Source: Cordilura impudica
Lineage: Eukaryota; Arthropoda; Insecta; Diptera; Scathophagidae
DNA length: 64,000 nucleotides
Assembly (NCBI GenBank): GCA_963682025.1
Contig: OY821518.1
Coordinates: 146,012,731 to 146,076,730 of the forward strand
Reading direction: 5' to 3'
Below are positions 11,969-22,871 of the stretch, in pieces. The translations under genes and the position numbers were made by a program. Numbering within the stretch: position 1 is the stretch's first letter; every line of letters starts with the position of its first letter. Under the pieces are notes generated by a model, which saw only the letters and a program-made list of their open reading frames with translations, ran no database searches and was not told where the DNA came from.

Positions 11969-12870
11969 GTAAAATATTTTTATAAATGGAATACAAATAA
12001 TAGCAATTTATTGAAATATTTTTAAATTTGTTTCAACAATTTGCTTGCAATAAGGACAAAGCAAAGGCGAATTGTTACTTTGAGATTTTTTTTCCAAAAT
12101 ATCCAAACAGCTTGAGCAAATTTTGAAATGTTTGCAGGGAAAAGACATTTTTTTATTCTTGTGACGTACGCAGGAAAACTTTATTCAGCGAAGCCACCTG
12201 CCGCGTCCTACTGGAGGAGAAAACCCTTAAGCGCGGCCGCAGGCCGCCACGCAGAAAAACTTTTGTATGCGAAGCCAGATTTCAATACTTAACTTAAGTG
12301 TCTCCGGGAAGACATTACAGAATGTTATTATTATTATTAACATTATTCCCTTTTGCGGAATGTTTACATCTAATTTAAACATTTTGTAAAAGGGAAAATA
12401 ACGGCACTTTTACCACGTTTACAAGATTTGAAATGCTTTAGACATTATGTCACTCGTAAAAGTGCCATAATGTCTGTAGGCTTTAAGTCATTGCTTCTAT
12501 AGACATTATGTCACTCTTAGACGTTATGTCATGCCACCGTTTTTTACTATTTCCTGAATCATTTAAGTCAAGCGGTTAAATTTTTCAAACCACATTACGA
12601 CATCTCATTGCAATTTTTTCGTTTAAAAATTAAAAAAAAAATTTTTGTATAACAAATGTCACATTGTTTTACAAATCTTTATTTTCAATTTAAATACTAC
12701 TTCCAAGCATATAAAAAAAATTTTAAGAAATGCAATTCTTTTATATTTAAGTGAGCCGACCTAATTTTTCACTAATTCTTCAGACAAAACAAGTTAATCA
12801 ACAAAACAAGTGAAAAAAAATTGGGGTCCATTTTCACATTTTGGGGCCCATTTTCATATACTTCATCGTA
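11969..12870 (+). repeat. Left arm of the inner inverted repeat
   Basis: Matches the reverse complement of 13109-13975 at very high identity by eye (single-base and short-indel differences). It contains a GC-rich patch, GCGCGGCCGCAGGCCGCCACG near 12231, and a cluster of GACATTATGTC palindromes at 12441-12530. Confidence 0.85.
12008..12148 (-). CDS. 46-aa RING-finger-like ORF, left-arm copy
   Basis: The frame runs ATG to TAA and encodes MSFPCKHFKICSSC at the start and LLCPYCKQIVE near the end. The spacing C-x-H-x3-C-x2-C ... C-P-x-C is that of the second half of a C3HC4 RING finger (the zinc ligands after the first C-x2-C pair). The first pair is not in the same frame; the frame closes a few codons upstream. 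RING proteins of this compact C-terminal type usually act as E3 ubiquitin ligases, but a half domain alone would not fold as a standard RING, so another exon or decay must be assumed. It differs from the right-arm copy at two residues (S for K, E for D). Confidence 0.45.
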   Translation of the reverse strand: MSFPCKHFKICSSCLDILEKKSQSNNSPLLCPYCKQIVETNLKIFQ

Positions 12871-12871
12871 C

Positions 12872-13108
12872 CGCATCCTTTAAATGAAAATGAGCCCCAA
12901 ATAGTGTTTATGCAAATGAGCCCTAGAATAGTTTAGGGCCCGTTTTCATTCGTAGTTTGGGGCCCTAGTTCATTTTTTGGGGCTCATTTTCATTTCTAGA
13001 AATGGGGTTGATTTTCATTATGAAAATGAACCCCAAATTTGGGGCTCACTTTCATTTTTTACTTTGGGGTTCATTTTCCTGGGGCCCATATTCATAGCGC
13101 CTGCGGTA
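12872..13108 (-). repeat. Central inverted copy of the terminal module
   Basis: This is the reverse complement of 11450-11687, and it forms the spacer of the big palindrome. Its junctions on both sides are GTAC, and the flanking arm sequence TACTTCATC is inverted across it. Confidence 0.75.
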
Positions 13109-13975
13109 CGATGAAGTATATGAAAATGGGCCCCAAAATGTGAAAATGGACCCCAATTTTTTTTCACTTGTTTTGTTGATTAACTTGTTTTGTCTGAAGA
13201 ATTAGTGAAAAATTAGGTCGGCTCACTTAAATATAAAAGAATTGCATTTCTTCAAATTTTTTTTATATGCTTGGAAGTAGTATTTAAATTGAAAATAAAG
13301 ATTTGTAAAACAATGTGACATTTGTTATACAAAAATATTTTTTTTAATTTTTAAACGAAAAAATTGCAATGAGATGTCGTAATGTGGTTTTAAAAATTTA
13401 ACCGCTTGACTTAAATGATTCGGGAAAAATTAAAAAACGGTGGCATGACATAACGTCTACAGACATTATGGCACTTTTACGAGTGACATAATGTCTAAAG
13501 CATTTCAAATCTTGTAAACGTGGTAAAAGTGCCGTTATTTTCCCTTTTACAAAATGTTTAAATTAGATGTAAACATTCCGCAGAAGGGAATAATATTAAT
13601 AATAATAATAACATTCTGTAATGTCTTCCCGGAGACACTAAAGTTAAGTATTGAAATCTGGCTTCGCATACAAAAGTTTTTCTGCGTGGCGGCCTGCGGC
13701 CGCGCTTAAGGGGTTTCTCCTCCAGTAGGACGCGGCAGGTGGCTTCGCTGAATAAAGTTTTCCTGCGTACGTCACAAGAATAAAAAAAATGTCTTTTCCC
13801 TGCAAACATTTCAAAATTTGCAAAAGCTGTTTGGATATTTTGGATAAAAAATCTCAAAGTAACAATTCGCCTTTGCTTTGTCCTTATTGCAAGCAAATTG
13901 TTGAAACAAATTTAAAAATATTTCAATAAATTGCTATTATTTGTATTCCATTTATAAACATATTCTACTAAATTG
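13109..13975 (-). repeat. Right arm of the inner inverted repeat
   Basis: Partner of 11969-12870. The outer end carries TTGAAACAAATTTAAAAATA, also present inverted at the left arm's outer edge. A further partial, more diverged copy of arm sequence follows at about 14095-14290 (GACATTATGTC, then GCCACCG, then CGGCTCACT). Confidence 0.85.
13789..13929 (+). CDS. 46-aa RING-finger-like ORF, right-arm copy
   Basis: Encodes MSFPCKHFKICKSC, a polar linker, LLCPYCKQIVETN, and ends IFQ. The upstream frame stays open only to 13756. The cysteine/histidine pattern matches the C-terminal half of a C3HC4 RING. The two arm copies keep every putative zinc ligand and no stop has entered, but the arms are so similar overall that gene conversion alone could explain it. 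The GC-rich segment at 13665-13745, just upstream on the same strand, may be an untranslated leader or a lost exon. Function is unproven. Confidence 0.45.
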   Translation: MSFPCKHFKICKSCLDILDKKSQSNNSPLLCPYCKQIVETNLKIFQ

Positions 13976-14306
13976 TTAATATTTGCTCTAAAGTGTATTA
14001 AAGTTTAAAAAAATTTCAATAAATTGTTATTTGTATTCCATCCATAACAAAATGAATTGTTATTATTTCCATTGCATCAAATCAATATTTTCGAATTCTG
14101 AGTGTCATAGTATCTATAGACATTATGTCCTTAGACGTTATATCACGCCACCGTAAAAAAGTAGTCCGGCTCACTAAAATTATACAGGAATTGAATCATT
14201 TTTATAAAATTTAAAAGAAAGTCTTAAAAAATTTAATTAAGGAATTAATTTTTCTTTTTTTGCAAACAAAATATTTTTTATAAATATATTTTTGTTACAT
14301 TTTTAA

Positions 14307-14738
14307 AACAAGTAAGAACGTTATAGTCGGTCAACCCCGACTATACGATACCCTATACCATGCATTTAGAGACCGTATCTCTTAAGTCCAACTAATAGGA
14401 AAAGAAAATAAGCATAAACCAAATTTGAGTGGCATTGTTATTAGTTGTGTTGCCTTCGGATATGAAAAAGTTCATATGGGATGCTATATTTATATGGGGA
14501 ATAGGTCGAAAAATGGACCGATCCTGACCATATTTGGTAAGGTCACTTATATTTTGAAAAAATATATGCAAACCAAATTTGAGAAAAATCTGTGCAATAT
14601 TTTTGTTTTTCGATAGATTTAAGTGAAGATCGGGATGCAGCTCTATATTCGGCCTATGACAAAGAATTGTCCAATAGAGATTATTTTTGGACTACTGATT
14701 ATTGGATGTAATAAACACATTTAAACCCAATTTGACTG
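14307..14738 (+). mobile_element. Family A, copy A3, 3' truncated
   Basis: Starts AACAAGTAAGAACG, with an imperfect palindrome (CAACCCC at its centre). It ends inside the AACCCAATTTGACT block, losing the GACG run and 3' end. It belongs to a second subfamily that reads GGCCTATGACAAAGAATTG where the main subfamily has GGGGCCAAAGGGATC. Confidence 0.8.
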
Positions 14739-15106
14739 ACGTTACTAAATAAAACTGAATTCAAAAAAGAAAATATTCGATTTTTTTTACATCATGGAAG
14801 TTTATAAAAGTTTATTAAAAAAAAAAAAAGAAAATGAAAATGAACCCCAAAATATGAAGTAAGGCCCCACCAATATATGATATTGGGCCCCAAAAATTAT
14901 TTGGGGCCCTTTTTCATTTTCTTGTTTGGGGTCCATTTTCATTACGAAAATGCACCCCACATGAAGAAATGAAAAACGACCCCAAAATGGGAAAACAGGC
15001 CCCAAAATTTCGTGTTGTTGTTTTCCATACATTTTTTTGGGGCTCATTTTAATTTTTTTTTTTGGGCCCATTTTCCTGGGGCCCATATTCATACCACCGT
15101 AGCCAC

Positions 15107-15651
15107 AATATATGAAATCCCAACTGTTTTACTCCCTCTATTTTAACTCTGTCTGCGAAAAAAATTTGGAACGATTTTTAACCCTTTTCCCGTGATCCAA
15201 CAAGCTGAAACTTTACAAGCAGACTCGCGGCGATGATAAAAATTATATAACAAATTTTCGGATCGGAGCGGATCAGGGAGCGTGGCACTTCCCATACAAA
15301 ATAATTATGCAATATCAAATATCTCGAGTTCTATAACAGGAATAGTTGTACCGAAAATAAGGAAGTATAATAAAAACTTGGTTTTTATGGGTTGGCTTTT
15401 TAGTGTAATTAAGTTTCAATTGCTTTCATATAGTCTTGGGTAAGTCAAAGGCGATGCAAATTCAAAATATCTTTTATGTTTCGACTGAAATTAACAACAA
15501 AAAAAAATTAACCAGAATTGAAGTACAAAATTCTACAAATAGTTGACTATCTAAGGAGCACCGAAACATTTCGATATCTCAAAAAAGAATCGACTGAAAT
15601 CAGTTTGGCTGGTTTCGTATTCAACATACCAATTTAGCTATTTATACGTCG
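15107..15651. other. Unassigned, with a weak relative of the 640-1245 repeat
   Basis: CTCTGTCTGCG followed by CCCGTGATCCAACAAGCTG and AAACTTTAC at 15155-15215 recalls one unit of the tandem repeat near the window start. Nothing else is recognised. Confidence 0.3.
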
Positions 15652-16349
15652 CACAGTGGCTGAAAATCGTTTTTCATTGGCCTAAATTCTGTAACTTTTG
15701 AAACGATCAAAATATTTTAGTAGTTTTTTTTAATAGATAGATATTTGTTTCAGCTTGAGTCAATTTTAAGGAACTCTAGGTCAAAGTTTATATTTTGATT
15801 TTTTTTTAACTTTTGCTTATTTAGATTGTAATAATAAATTATTGTAAACATTTTTTGTGAATAATGGAATTTTTCTAAATGTTTACACTCAAAAAAAAAT
15901 GTTACATTCAAGCAATACAATAGTAAAATCAACTGGAAAGTTTGCTATTATTACTGAAAAATTAAAATTTTTTTTGCTGTTAAATTTGAAAATTTGTTTA
16001 CACTCAAAGAATATTTAGACTTAAAAAAACGTTAGTAATATTATCTAAAAACTTTCCTATTACTACAGAAAAATGTATTATTTTTAGCTGCCAAATTTGT
16101 TAATTTTAACACAAGATTCTGATTTTTTTTAAATTTTGATATGAAAATATGGGTTTTTATTTTTAGAAATTTTCATATTTATTAAAACATTACATACCTA
16201 TGTGGGTAAGAAAACCATTTAAAAATAAAAACTACAATTGATTTTAATGGCTTTTGTAACAATGGGAAGTTCCGTTTATTATTATTTTTTTTTTACCAAT
16301 TCTATGTTTTTCGAAATTAACTAACAATGAAAGGCAATTATTATTCATT

Positions 16350-16610
16350 TGATTCAAATATTGATTGCAAATATTCCATATTTTGTTCTGTGTTATTTAT
16401 GTTCTTAGTAGTTTTTTGATTTCTTCATCTAAATCCCGATGTTCCACTTTGCATTGATTTCGAATGAACGAATCTGACGTTGCCAATAATATATTAAACA
16501 GATCATTTGTGGAATTTTGTGAAATTTTTCTAGTATTGTGTTTTCTATAAAATCTGTAATCGTTATTCCTTTTTTCCTGAGCTTCCTCTGATAGATCTTG
16601 TGAACTGTTG
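16350..16610 (-). pseudogene. Coding remnant of repeat E, copy 1
   Basis: The minus strand reads DYRFYRKHNTRKISQNS, then ILLATSD, then CKVEHRDLDEEIKKLL, then NNTEQNMEYLQSIF, with frame changes between them. The same residues appear in copy 2 (33480-33937) and partly in a third copy (62395-62492). I do not recognise the protein. Shared amino-acid sequence in three diverged copies says the ancestor was coding. Confidence 0.5.
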
Positions 16611-16964
16611 CATACAAATTTCTACATGGGTACTTGTTGTATATATTTTGCAGTTTCCTTAGCACAATCATTACTGGTAATAGAACAACTGATGATAATT
16701 ATAACAAGCTATAAAATACCTAAAGCACGAATTTAACACACCATTGTATACTTATAGGGCTGTTTAAGTTATCGTAATATGAAATTTTTTTGAGTAATTT
16801 CATTGAAATGAAAAAAGTGCTCTACCAGCGGGACGTGGCGGGTGAAAAATACATATACATAGGGTTAAAGAGGACACCTTCTCCTTTCCCAATGCGGTAT
16901 ATGTTCCTTATTCCCTTTTGTTCCTTAAAAGTTCTTTTACACTAAATCTAAAATTTAATAAATA

Positions 16965-17321
16965 CTAGCAATTCCAGCCGTCGAAATTCAAGTGCAAATT
17001 CTAGGATATTTTATTTTCTCATTAAATAAAGACCCTAAAGTTATGCTAATCAATTATAGCCAATTCGCAAATCAACAGAAAAAACAAACTCATTTTTATT
17101 ACAAACCCATTAATAAATTTAATAAACACATACATAGCAGTGTATAATTTTGTGTATGTGTTAGTAGCAACTCTAAATGCAATTTACTCAAAATAAAGGA
17201 AAAAATTTTAAAATCTGTAAATCTGCAAATCGGTTAAAAAGAAATACCTTTCAAAGTTGGGATAAAACGGTAGAACAAAGCAACGGTCACCAGAAATCGC
17301 CTAGCCTATTAATATTATAGA
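16965..17321 (-). mobile_element. Family C Helitron-like element, copy 3, with empty site elsewhere
   Basis: On the minus strand it runs from TCTATAATATTAATAGGC to GGAATTGCTAG and is 357 bp long. The flanks are AATAAATA on the left and TTTCATAAC on the right. The uninterrupted sequence is present in repeat E copy 2 near 31490-31510 (reverse strand: AATAAATATTTCATAAC). The insertion therefore fell exactly between A and T with no target duplication, as Helitrons do. Confidence 0.8.
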
Positions 17322-17869
17322 TTTCATAACACCTCTAATATTAAATGGTATGGCTATGAAAACTTACAACAACGAAAGACTACAATCTTACCACCCTTGT
17401 AAAAAGGACCGGAGGTCATTGTCGATTATAACTTACGAGTATTAACCATTCATTTTTGAGGAAAAACAAAAAAAATAACCTTTTCCTGAAATTAAAAAAA
17501 CTGTTGAGTCTGAGTCACCTCAATTTGGATTAGTAGCTACAAAATTTTAAAAAACGTTGAAAGATTTGACTTTTGGCCAATGAAATCAAAATTGCAGCCA
17601 CAGTTCGTCGACGTATATTCCCAAAACATCGAAATATAATTTGCTAAATTTTATCAATGAAGTGAATTTGAACATTAACTATGGAATGAATTCTTTATTG
17701 ACTTAACACTTTGGCTGGATTTTATAATCGACATATCAAGGGTTGGCTAAAATAAAAAATTACGAGTTTAACATATTTACTTTTGCACTCAGTGGTCAGA
17801 GTATAATGGTTGATATTTTAACTATGAAAAAGACTATATAAACTCACCTTTTATCGCACCAATCGACTG

Positions 17870-18231
17870 ATAATCACTTTCCCTCCGTCCGTCTTCCTGT
17901 GTCAACTTTGTAACCAATATATAATACGGAAAAGTGACAAATAATTTTGATAAGTTTTGTTCGATTATTGTGGTGTGGAGCATCATAGATTCTTTCTGCC
18001 TAGCCCAAAGTGTTAACACGAAATATTACAAGAGCATTATGCGGAAAATTGCAGAAGAATACGCCCAAAATTATGGGCAAAAAAACCTTGGTTTTTTCAC
18101 CACAGTAAAATACATTGGTTCATCGAAACCATTTCATGTAAAATTCGACTCATATGATTTCATATCCACCGTATTTACCTGACTTAGCATAGTGTCACTA
18201 TTGGCTATTCAATAAACTCAAAAGGCCACTG
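17870..18231 (+). pseudogene. Mariner-like transposase relic, upstream part
   Basis: Frames include VVWSIIDSFCLAQSVNTKYY and, after a shift, PPYLPDLA followed by FNKLKRPL. The latter is the mariner D34D neighbourhood (consensus PPYSPDLAPxDFxLF then LKxxLxG). The reading continues at 22877 after a 4.64-kb insertion, where CGGGGACATCATTTT resumes the expected LRGHHF. The gene has stops and shifts and is inactive. Confidence 0.65.
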
Positions 18232-20496
18232 CACAGTGGTTCAAAACCAAAAAAAAGTGGTAATAAGTCTGGAACTTCTAAACTATTGGTTGGATTGGAA
18301 TAGTATATTCTAGGCGATTGTAGCCAAGGATATAGGCTTTCAAAATATTTATTTTTGAGATACCCTGTTGTAACACAGGGTGAGCTACAGGATGCCAAAG
18401 TCGACCACCTCGAGGTGGAAAATGCTTTCAAAGCTTGTAACTTTTATAAATATGAAGTGATTTTTACGTTTTTTAAATTTTTCCAATAACCGGTAAATTA
18501 TTAACAAAAAACGTGCTTATCCTACCTAGTTATGGCTTATGGTTTAAAAAATATTTGATTTTAAAAATCAACATTTGAACTTTTCACCAAATTCTTTCTT
18601 GGTTTTTCGCAAATAACATTTTTATTAAAATAGACAAAAAAAATCTAAAAATATGTGGCGATAGCCAGTACTTTTTAAAAAAATACGTTGAAGTATTTTT
18701 TTGAATTATTTCAAACCGTTTAGTGAGCACAAAATCTTAAAGTTGACTTTTTGAATCAGGTTCTAAAAATTGCAAATTTTTGCCAAAAAAATACCCTCCA
18801 TTCTTTCAGTTTTTTCTCACAACCTTGGTAAAACATGTATATATTTTTCTACACAGTTTAAAAGAATATACTTCAAGAATGGTTGTAAGTGGAACTCTTA
18901 ATATTTTTGGACATGCACCCTACGTCCAGCATTGGACGAAATTGGGCAATTTAAAAAAAAAAAACTAAGTTTTAAAAGTTAATACAAAAATATCCGCTCG
19001 ATTTCTTCAAATATTTCACGGCAGTATTAAAGCTCCAAATATTTTTATATACCTGCCGCAATAAAATTCACCGCCATTACATAAACGTGGTCAGGAGGGC
19101 TTAAATGGTGAAAAAAGTCAAATTTTCATACGAATTTTTTTTGTTAACATAAAAAACATATTAAGATTAGTTATTTTTATATTTTGTTTATTGATTCAGA
19201 ACGGCATTTAAATTATCTAAAACACTTCAAGAAATCATTTTGATAACGTTAATAGTTTTTGAGATATTTATATTCAAATTTCAGAAAAAAATATAGAAAA
19301 ACTATGGTTTTTAGATTTTTTTGGTTTTTTTGGTAAAGTGTTCCCAAAATTTTCGAATTTTACTTATTATTATATATATTGTTAAAGAAGACATATTTGT
19401 CTATTCAACGATATATAACATGTCTATCAAATACATTGCAACATGCTGAAATAATGACCCCAAACCTCACTCCACAGGCAAAAATTAAGCTATTTCTCTA
19501 TTTGTTCATATAAATGGTCATTTACATAGTGAATGACATATTTTTATACCCTATACCACTATGTGGTTTGGGTATAATGACTTTGTGCTGCTGTTTGTAA
19601 CAACCAAAAATATTTGACCTAGACCCATCTTTAATTATACCGATCGAATCAGAATCACTTTCTGAGTTGATTTAACAATGTCCGTCCGTCCGTCCGTCCG
19701 TCCGTCCGTCCGTCCGTCTGTGTGTCCATGTAAACCTTGTAATCAAACTGCAGGTCGCAAATATGAATATATTTTGATGAAATTTGGTATATAAGCTTTT
19801 ATCAGCCATGGGATGAACGCTATTGAAACTGGTGAGAATCGGTCCATGTTCAGACCTAGCCCCCATACAAATTACCCCTATGAAATCGACATAAATTGTC
19901 ATAAGATCCAAATTGTCATATAGATCTTACTCAAATTGGGTTTATATGCGTTCATTACATCCATTAATCAGTAGTCCAAAAATGATCCCTTTGGCCCCAT
20001 ATAGAGCTGCTTCCCGATTTTCACTTAAATCTATTAAAAAACAAAAATATTGCACTGATTCTTCTCAAATTTTGTTTGTATATATTTTTGCAAAATACAA
20101 GAGACTTTACCAAACATGATCAGGATCGGTCCATTTTTGGACCTAGTCCCCATATAGATATAGCATCCGATATGAACTTTTTCATATCTGCAGCCAAAAA
20201 AATTAATAAAAATCCCACTCAAATTTGGTTTTTGCTTATTTTTTATGTCCAGTTAGTTGGGCCTAAGAGATAGGGTTTCTAAACGCATGGTATAGGGTAT
20301 CGTATAGTCGGTCTAGACCGACTATAATTTTCTTACTTGTTTTTATTGTTTTTTGGTAAAGGGTTGCATACGTTTTTATTACTTCAAATAATTTTATATA
20401 TCTTTTCAAAGAAGGTATAATTATAAGTTAATGGTGTATGAAATATTTACCTAATGAGTTTCAACTGATCATAAAATTGCCCGAAACTCTGATGCT
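18232..20496 (+). repeat. Left arm of the foldback transposon (interrupted)
   Basis: Pairs with 21483-22871. It contains local palindromes ACCCTGT-TGTA-ACACAGGGT near 18361 and CCACCTCGAGGTGG near 18404, both also present in the other arm. A family A copy lies in a T-run at 19545-20341, and about 70 extra bases follow near 20360-20440. Confidence 0.85.
19545..20341 (-). mobile_element. Family A, copy A14, inside the foldback arm
   Basis: Complete, in minus orientation, with TATACCCTATACCAC at the left and TTTTCTTACTTGT at the right, and about nine CCGT units near 19680. The other foldback arm (21560-21575) lacks it and shows an uninterrupted T7 run, giving a second empty site. Confidence 0.9.
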
Positions 20497-20881
20497 GATT
20501 TTATACAAAAAAAAAACAGGTAAAAAGCCATTGCCTAAGATATTTTCATTATTAAATAACAAATATAACTAAATTTTTTTTAATGAGTATTTTTTTATTT
20601 GTTTTACAATAGGCTTAAAATTACATAACAATTGTCTGCTTTTTTACTAGTTATTTTCTACAAAACAATCAGAAATATCAAAAGATAAAAGATGTTTTAT
20701 ATCCATAGCTTCGGAATCATCATTTTCTATTTCAAGACTTATTTTTGGTAATCATTTTGTTCTTATGGAGTATATTACTGGATGTGATGATATCAATAAA
20801 TATTCCATTAAATCGGAATTTTGGGCTTCTTTGCTACATTTACATTTTTTTGCTACATTACATTTTAGCAGCTTCCTTTGG

Positions 20882-21154
20882 TTACGTGCGTGTCAAGGCT
20901 GATTTAAAAGAATCCTTAATTTCATTAGGCGAATGGTTACTAATGATTTCTTCTTGTTTTTGCTTTTTTGTCCTTGATTGAACATTTTCGTAGTCCTTTT
21001 TAGGTCGACCAAATGCCTTTTTCTCAATTTGTACTGTGAGGCCCGTTTTCAACCATTCTTCATTTTTAGTCATAAACTTTAATTTTGATAAACCCAATTG
21101 GCTAAATCTTCTTTCGAAAACTTTGTAAAAATTTTCAACATCTTCAGATCTCAC
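20882..21154 (-). CDS. Transposase-like ORF fragment in the foldback loop
   Basis: The frame is open upstream of the nominal start (first codon GTG; in-frame residues TINNTYGLN precede it), so the true 5' end is unknown. Visible features are NEEWLKTGLTVQIEKKAFGR, then PKKDYENVQSRTKKQKQEEI. A GRPxKxFxxxSxRTKRRK-type basic block is common in the N-terminal half of invertebrate transposase-like proteins, possibly including Transib proteins. No catalytic core is present in the loop, so the element could not move by itself. It is the only coding sequence between the arms. Confidence 0.4.
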   Translation of the reverse strand: MRSEDVENFYKVFERRFSQLGLSKLKFMTKNEEWLKTGLTVQIEKKAFGRPKKDYENVQSRTKKQKQEEIISNHSPNEIKDSFKSALTRT

Positions 21155-21482
21155 ATTTAAACCGTAAGTGTTGTTAATTGTATAAAATAATTTCGAGATT
21201 TTCCGAACGTGATGAATGAATAGTAGAATCGGAAGGATTTTCCCAAATAACTTTGCAAAGTGAATAATACTTTAATGTAACCTCCATGATAGATCATACG
21301 TAAGTGATCTTAATAAACAAGAAACTCATGGTTATATACTGAAAATACTTTTTTAAAGGTAATATATCGGGCATGTACTTCAACCAATACTTACATTTTG
21401 TTTTAGTGAATCTAAGGATTTGGCTTTTACCTGTTTTTTTGCATAAAAAGGTATTGTGAATTACAGATATTTTGCAATAGGT

Positions 21483-22871
21483 ATCCGAGTTTCGGGCAAT
21501 TTTATGATCAGTTGAAACTCATTAGGTAAATATTTCATACAACATTAACCAAAAAACAATAAAAAAATATGTCATTCACTATGTAAATGACCATTTATAT
21601 GAACAAATAGAGAAATAGCTTAATTTTTGCCTGTGGAGTGTGGTTTGGGGTCATTATTTCAGAATGTTGCAATATATTTGATAGACATGTTATATATCGT
21701 TGAATAGATAAATATGTCTTGTTTAACAATATATATAATAATATGTAAAATTCAAAAATTTTGGAAACTCTTTACCAAAAAAAACAAAAAAAAGAAAAAC
21801 CATAGTTTTTCTATATTTTTTTCTGAAATTTGAATATAAATATCTCAAAAACTGTTAACGTTATCAAAATGATTTTTTGAAGTGTTTTAGATAATTTAAA
21901 TGCTGTTCTGAATCAATAAACCAAATATAAAAATATCTAATCTTAATATGGTTTTTATGTTAACAAAAAAATTCGTATGAAAATTTGACTTTTTTCACCA
22001 TTTAATCCCTCCTGACCACGTTTATGTAATGGCGGTGAATTTTATTGCGGCAAATAAATAAAAATATTTGGAGCTTTAATACTGCGGTAAAATATTTGAA
22101 GAAGTCGAGCGGATATTTTTGTATTTACTTTTAAAACTTAGTTTTTTTTTTAAATTGCCCAATTTCGTCCAATGCTGGACGTAGGGTGCATGTCCAAAAA
22201 TATTAAAAATTTCGCTTACAATCATTCTTGAAGCATATTCTTTTAAAATATCTAAAAAAATATATACATGTTTTACCAAGGTTGTGAGAAAAAAGTGAAA
22301 GAGTGAAGAGTATTTTTTGGCAAAAATTTGCAATTTTTAGAACCTGATTCAAAAAGTCAAATTTAAGATTTTGTGCTCCCTAAACGGATTGAAATTGTTC
22401 AAAAAATACTTCAACGTATTTTTTTAAAAAGTACTGGCTATCGCCACATGTTTTTAAATTTTTTTTTATCTATTTTAATAAAAATGTTATTTGCGAAACA
22501 CCAAGAAAGAATTTGGTGAAAAGTTCAAATGTTGATTTTTAAAATCAAATATTTTTAAAACCATAAGCGATAACTAGGTAGTAGAAGCATGTTTTTTCTT
22601 AATAATTTAATGGTTATTAAAGAAATTTAAAAAACGTAAAAATCACTTCATATTTATAAAAGTTACAAGCTTTGAAAGCATTTTCCACCTCGAGGTGGTC
22701 GACTTTGGCACCCTGTAGCTCACCCTGTGTTCCAACAGGGTATCTCAAAAATAAATATTTTGAAAGCCTGTATCCTTGACTACAATCGCCTAGAATATAC
22801 TATTCCAATCCAACCAATAGTTTAGAAGTTCCAGACTTATTACCACTTTTTTTTGGTTTTGAACCACTGTG
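21483..22871 (-). repeat. Right arm of the foldback transposon (uninterrupted)
   Basis: Reverse complement of the left arm: for example AGTTGAAACTCATTAGGTAA near 21511 versus TTACCTAATGAGTTTCAACT near 20450. Ends CCACTGTG at 22871. Confidence 0.85.

Larger units (their letters stand above)
11450..15098. mobile_element. Nested GGGGCCC-rich foldback complex with RING-like ORFs
   Basis: The unit is flanked by GTAGCCAC at 11442-11449 and 15099-15106, an 8-bp direct repeat. Both ends carry TATGAATATGGGCCCCAGG. Inside are two types of GGCCCC-rich terminal module: one at 11450-11687, repeated inverted at 12872-13108, and another at 11690-11845, repeated inverted at about 14930-15098. There are also two long inverted arms and two family A pieces (11846-11965 and 14307-14738). 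GGGCCC-AAAATG motifs alternate in both strands, so the ends can fold on themselves. An 8-bp duplication would suit hAT-type transposition, but no transposase is present. The order of events is not resolved. Confidence 0.65.
15652..17720 (-). mobile_element. Repeat E, copy 1 (contains a Helitron-like insert)
   Basis: A visible end, CACAGTGGCTGAAAATCG, lies at 15652. Its reverse complement closes copy 2 at 34626. Sequence from here to about 17720 matches copy 2 (about 31080-34626) in the opposite orientation, with matched blocks at 15660-16330, 16390-16960 and 17500-17620. The far end is not defined. Frames within are broken in this copy. Confidence 0.6.
18232..22871. mobile_element. 4.64-kb foldback transposon, possibly Transib-like
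   Basis: The ends are CACAGTGGTTCAAAACC on the left and its reverse complement on the right, with direct repeat CACTG at 18227-18231 and 22872-22876. Removing the element and one CACTG restores the mariner frame across the junction, so the 5-bp duplication is well supported. The arms are about 1.4 kb (18232-20496 less an inserted family A copy; 21483-22871), and the loop is about 1 kb. CACAGTG is the heptamer of V(D)J signals; Transib elements, the RAG1 relatives, make 5-bp duplications and start CACWRTG. The loop ORF has a GRPKKDY motif. Superfamily placement is inference. Confidence 0.6.

Noticed and set aside
13558..13896. 112-codon minus-strand ORF in the right arm
   Set aside because: Antisense to the RING-like frame and crossing the GC-rich patch; cysteine pattern and composition favour the plus-strand frame.
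18198..18431. ORFs in the foldback arms (mirrored at 22800-23006)
   Set aside because: Inverted duplicates of each other spanning the mariner/TIR junction; compositional.
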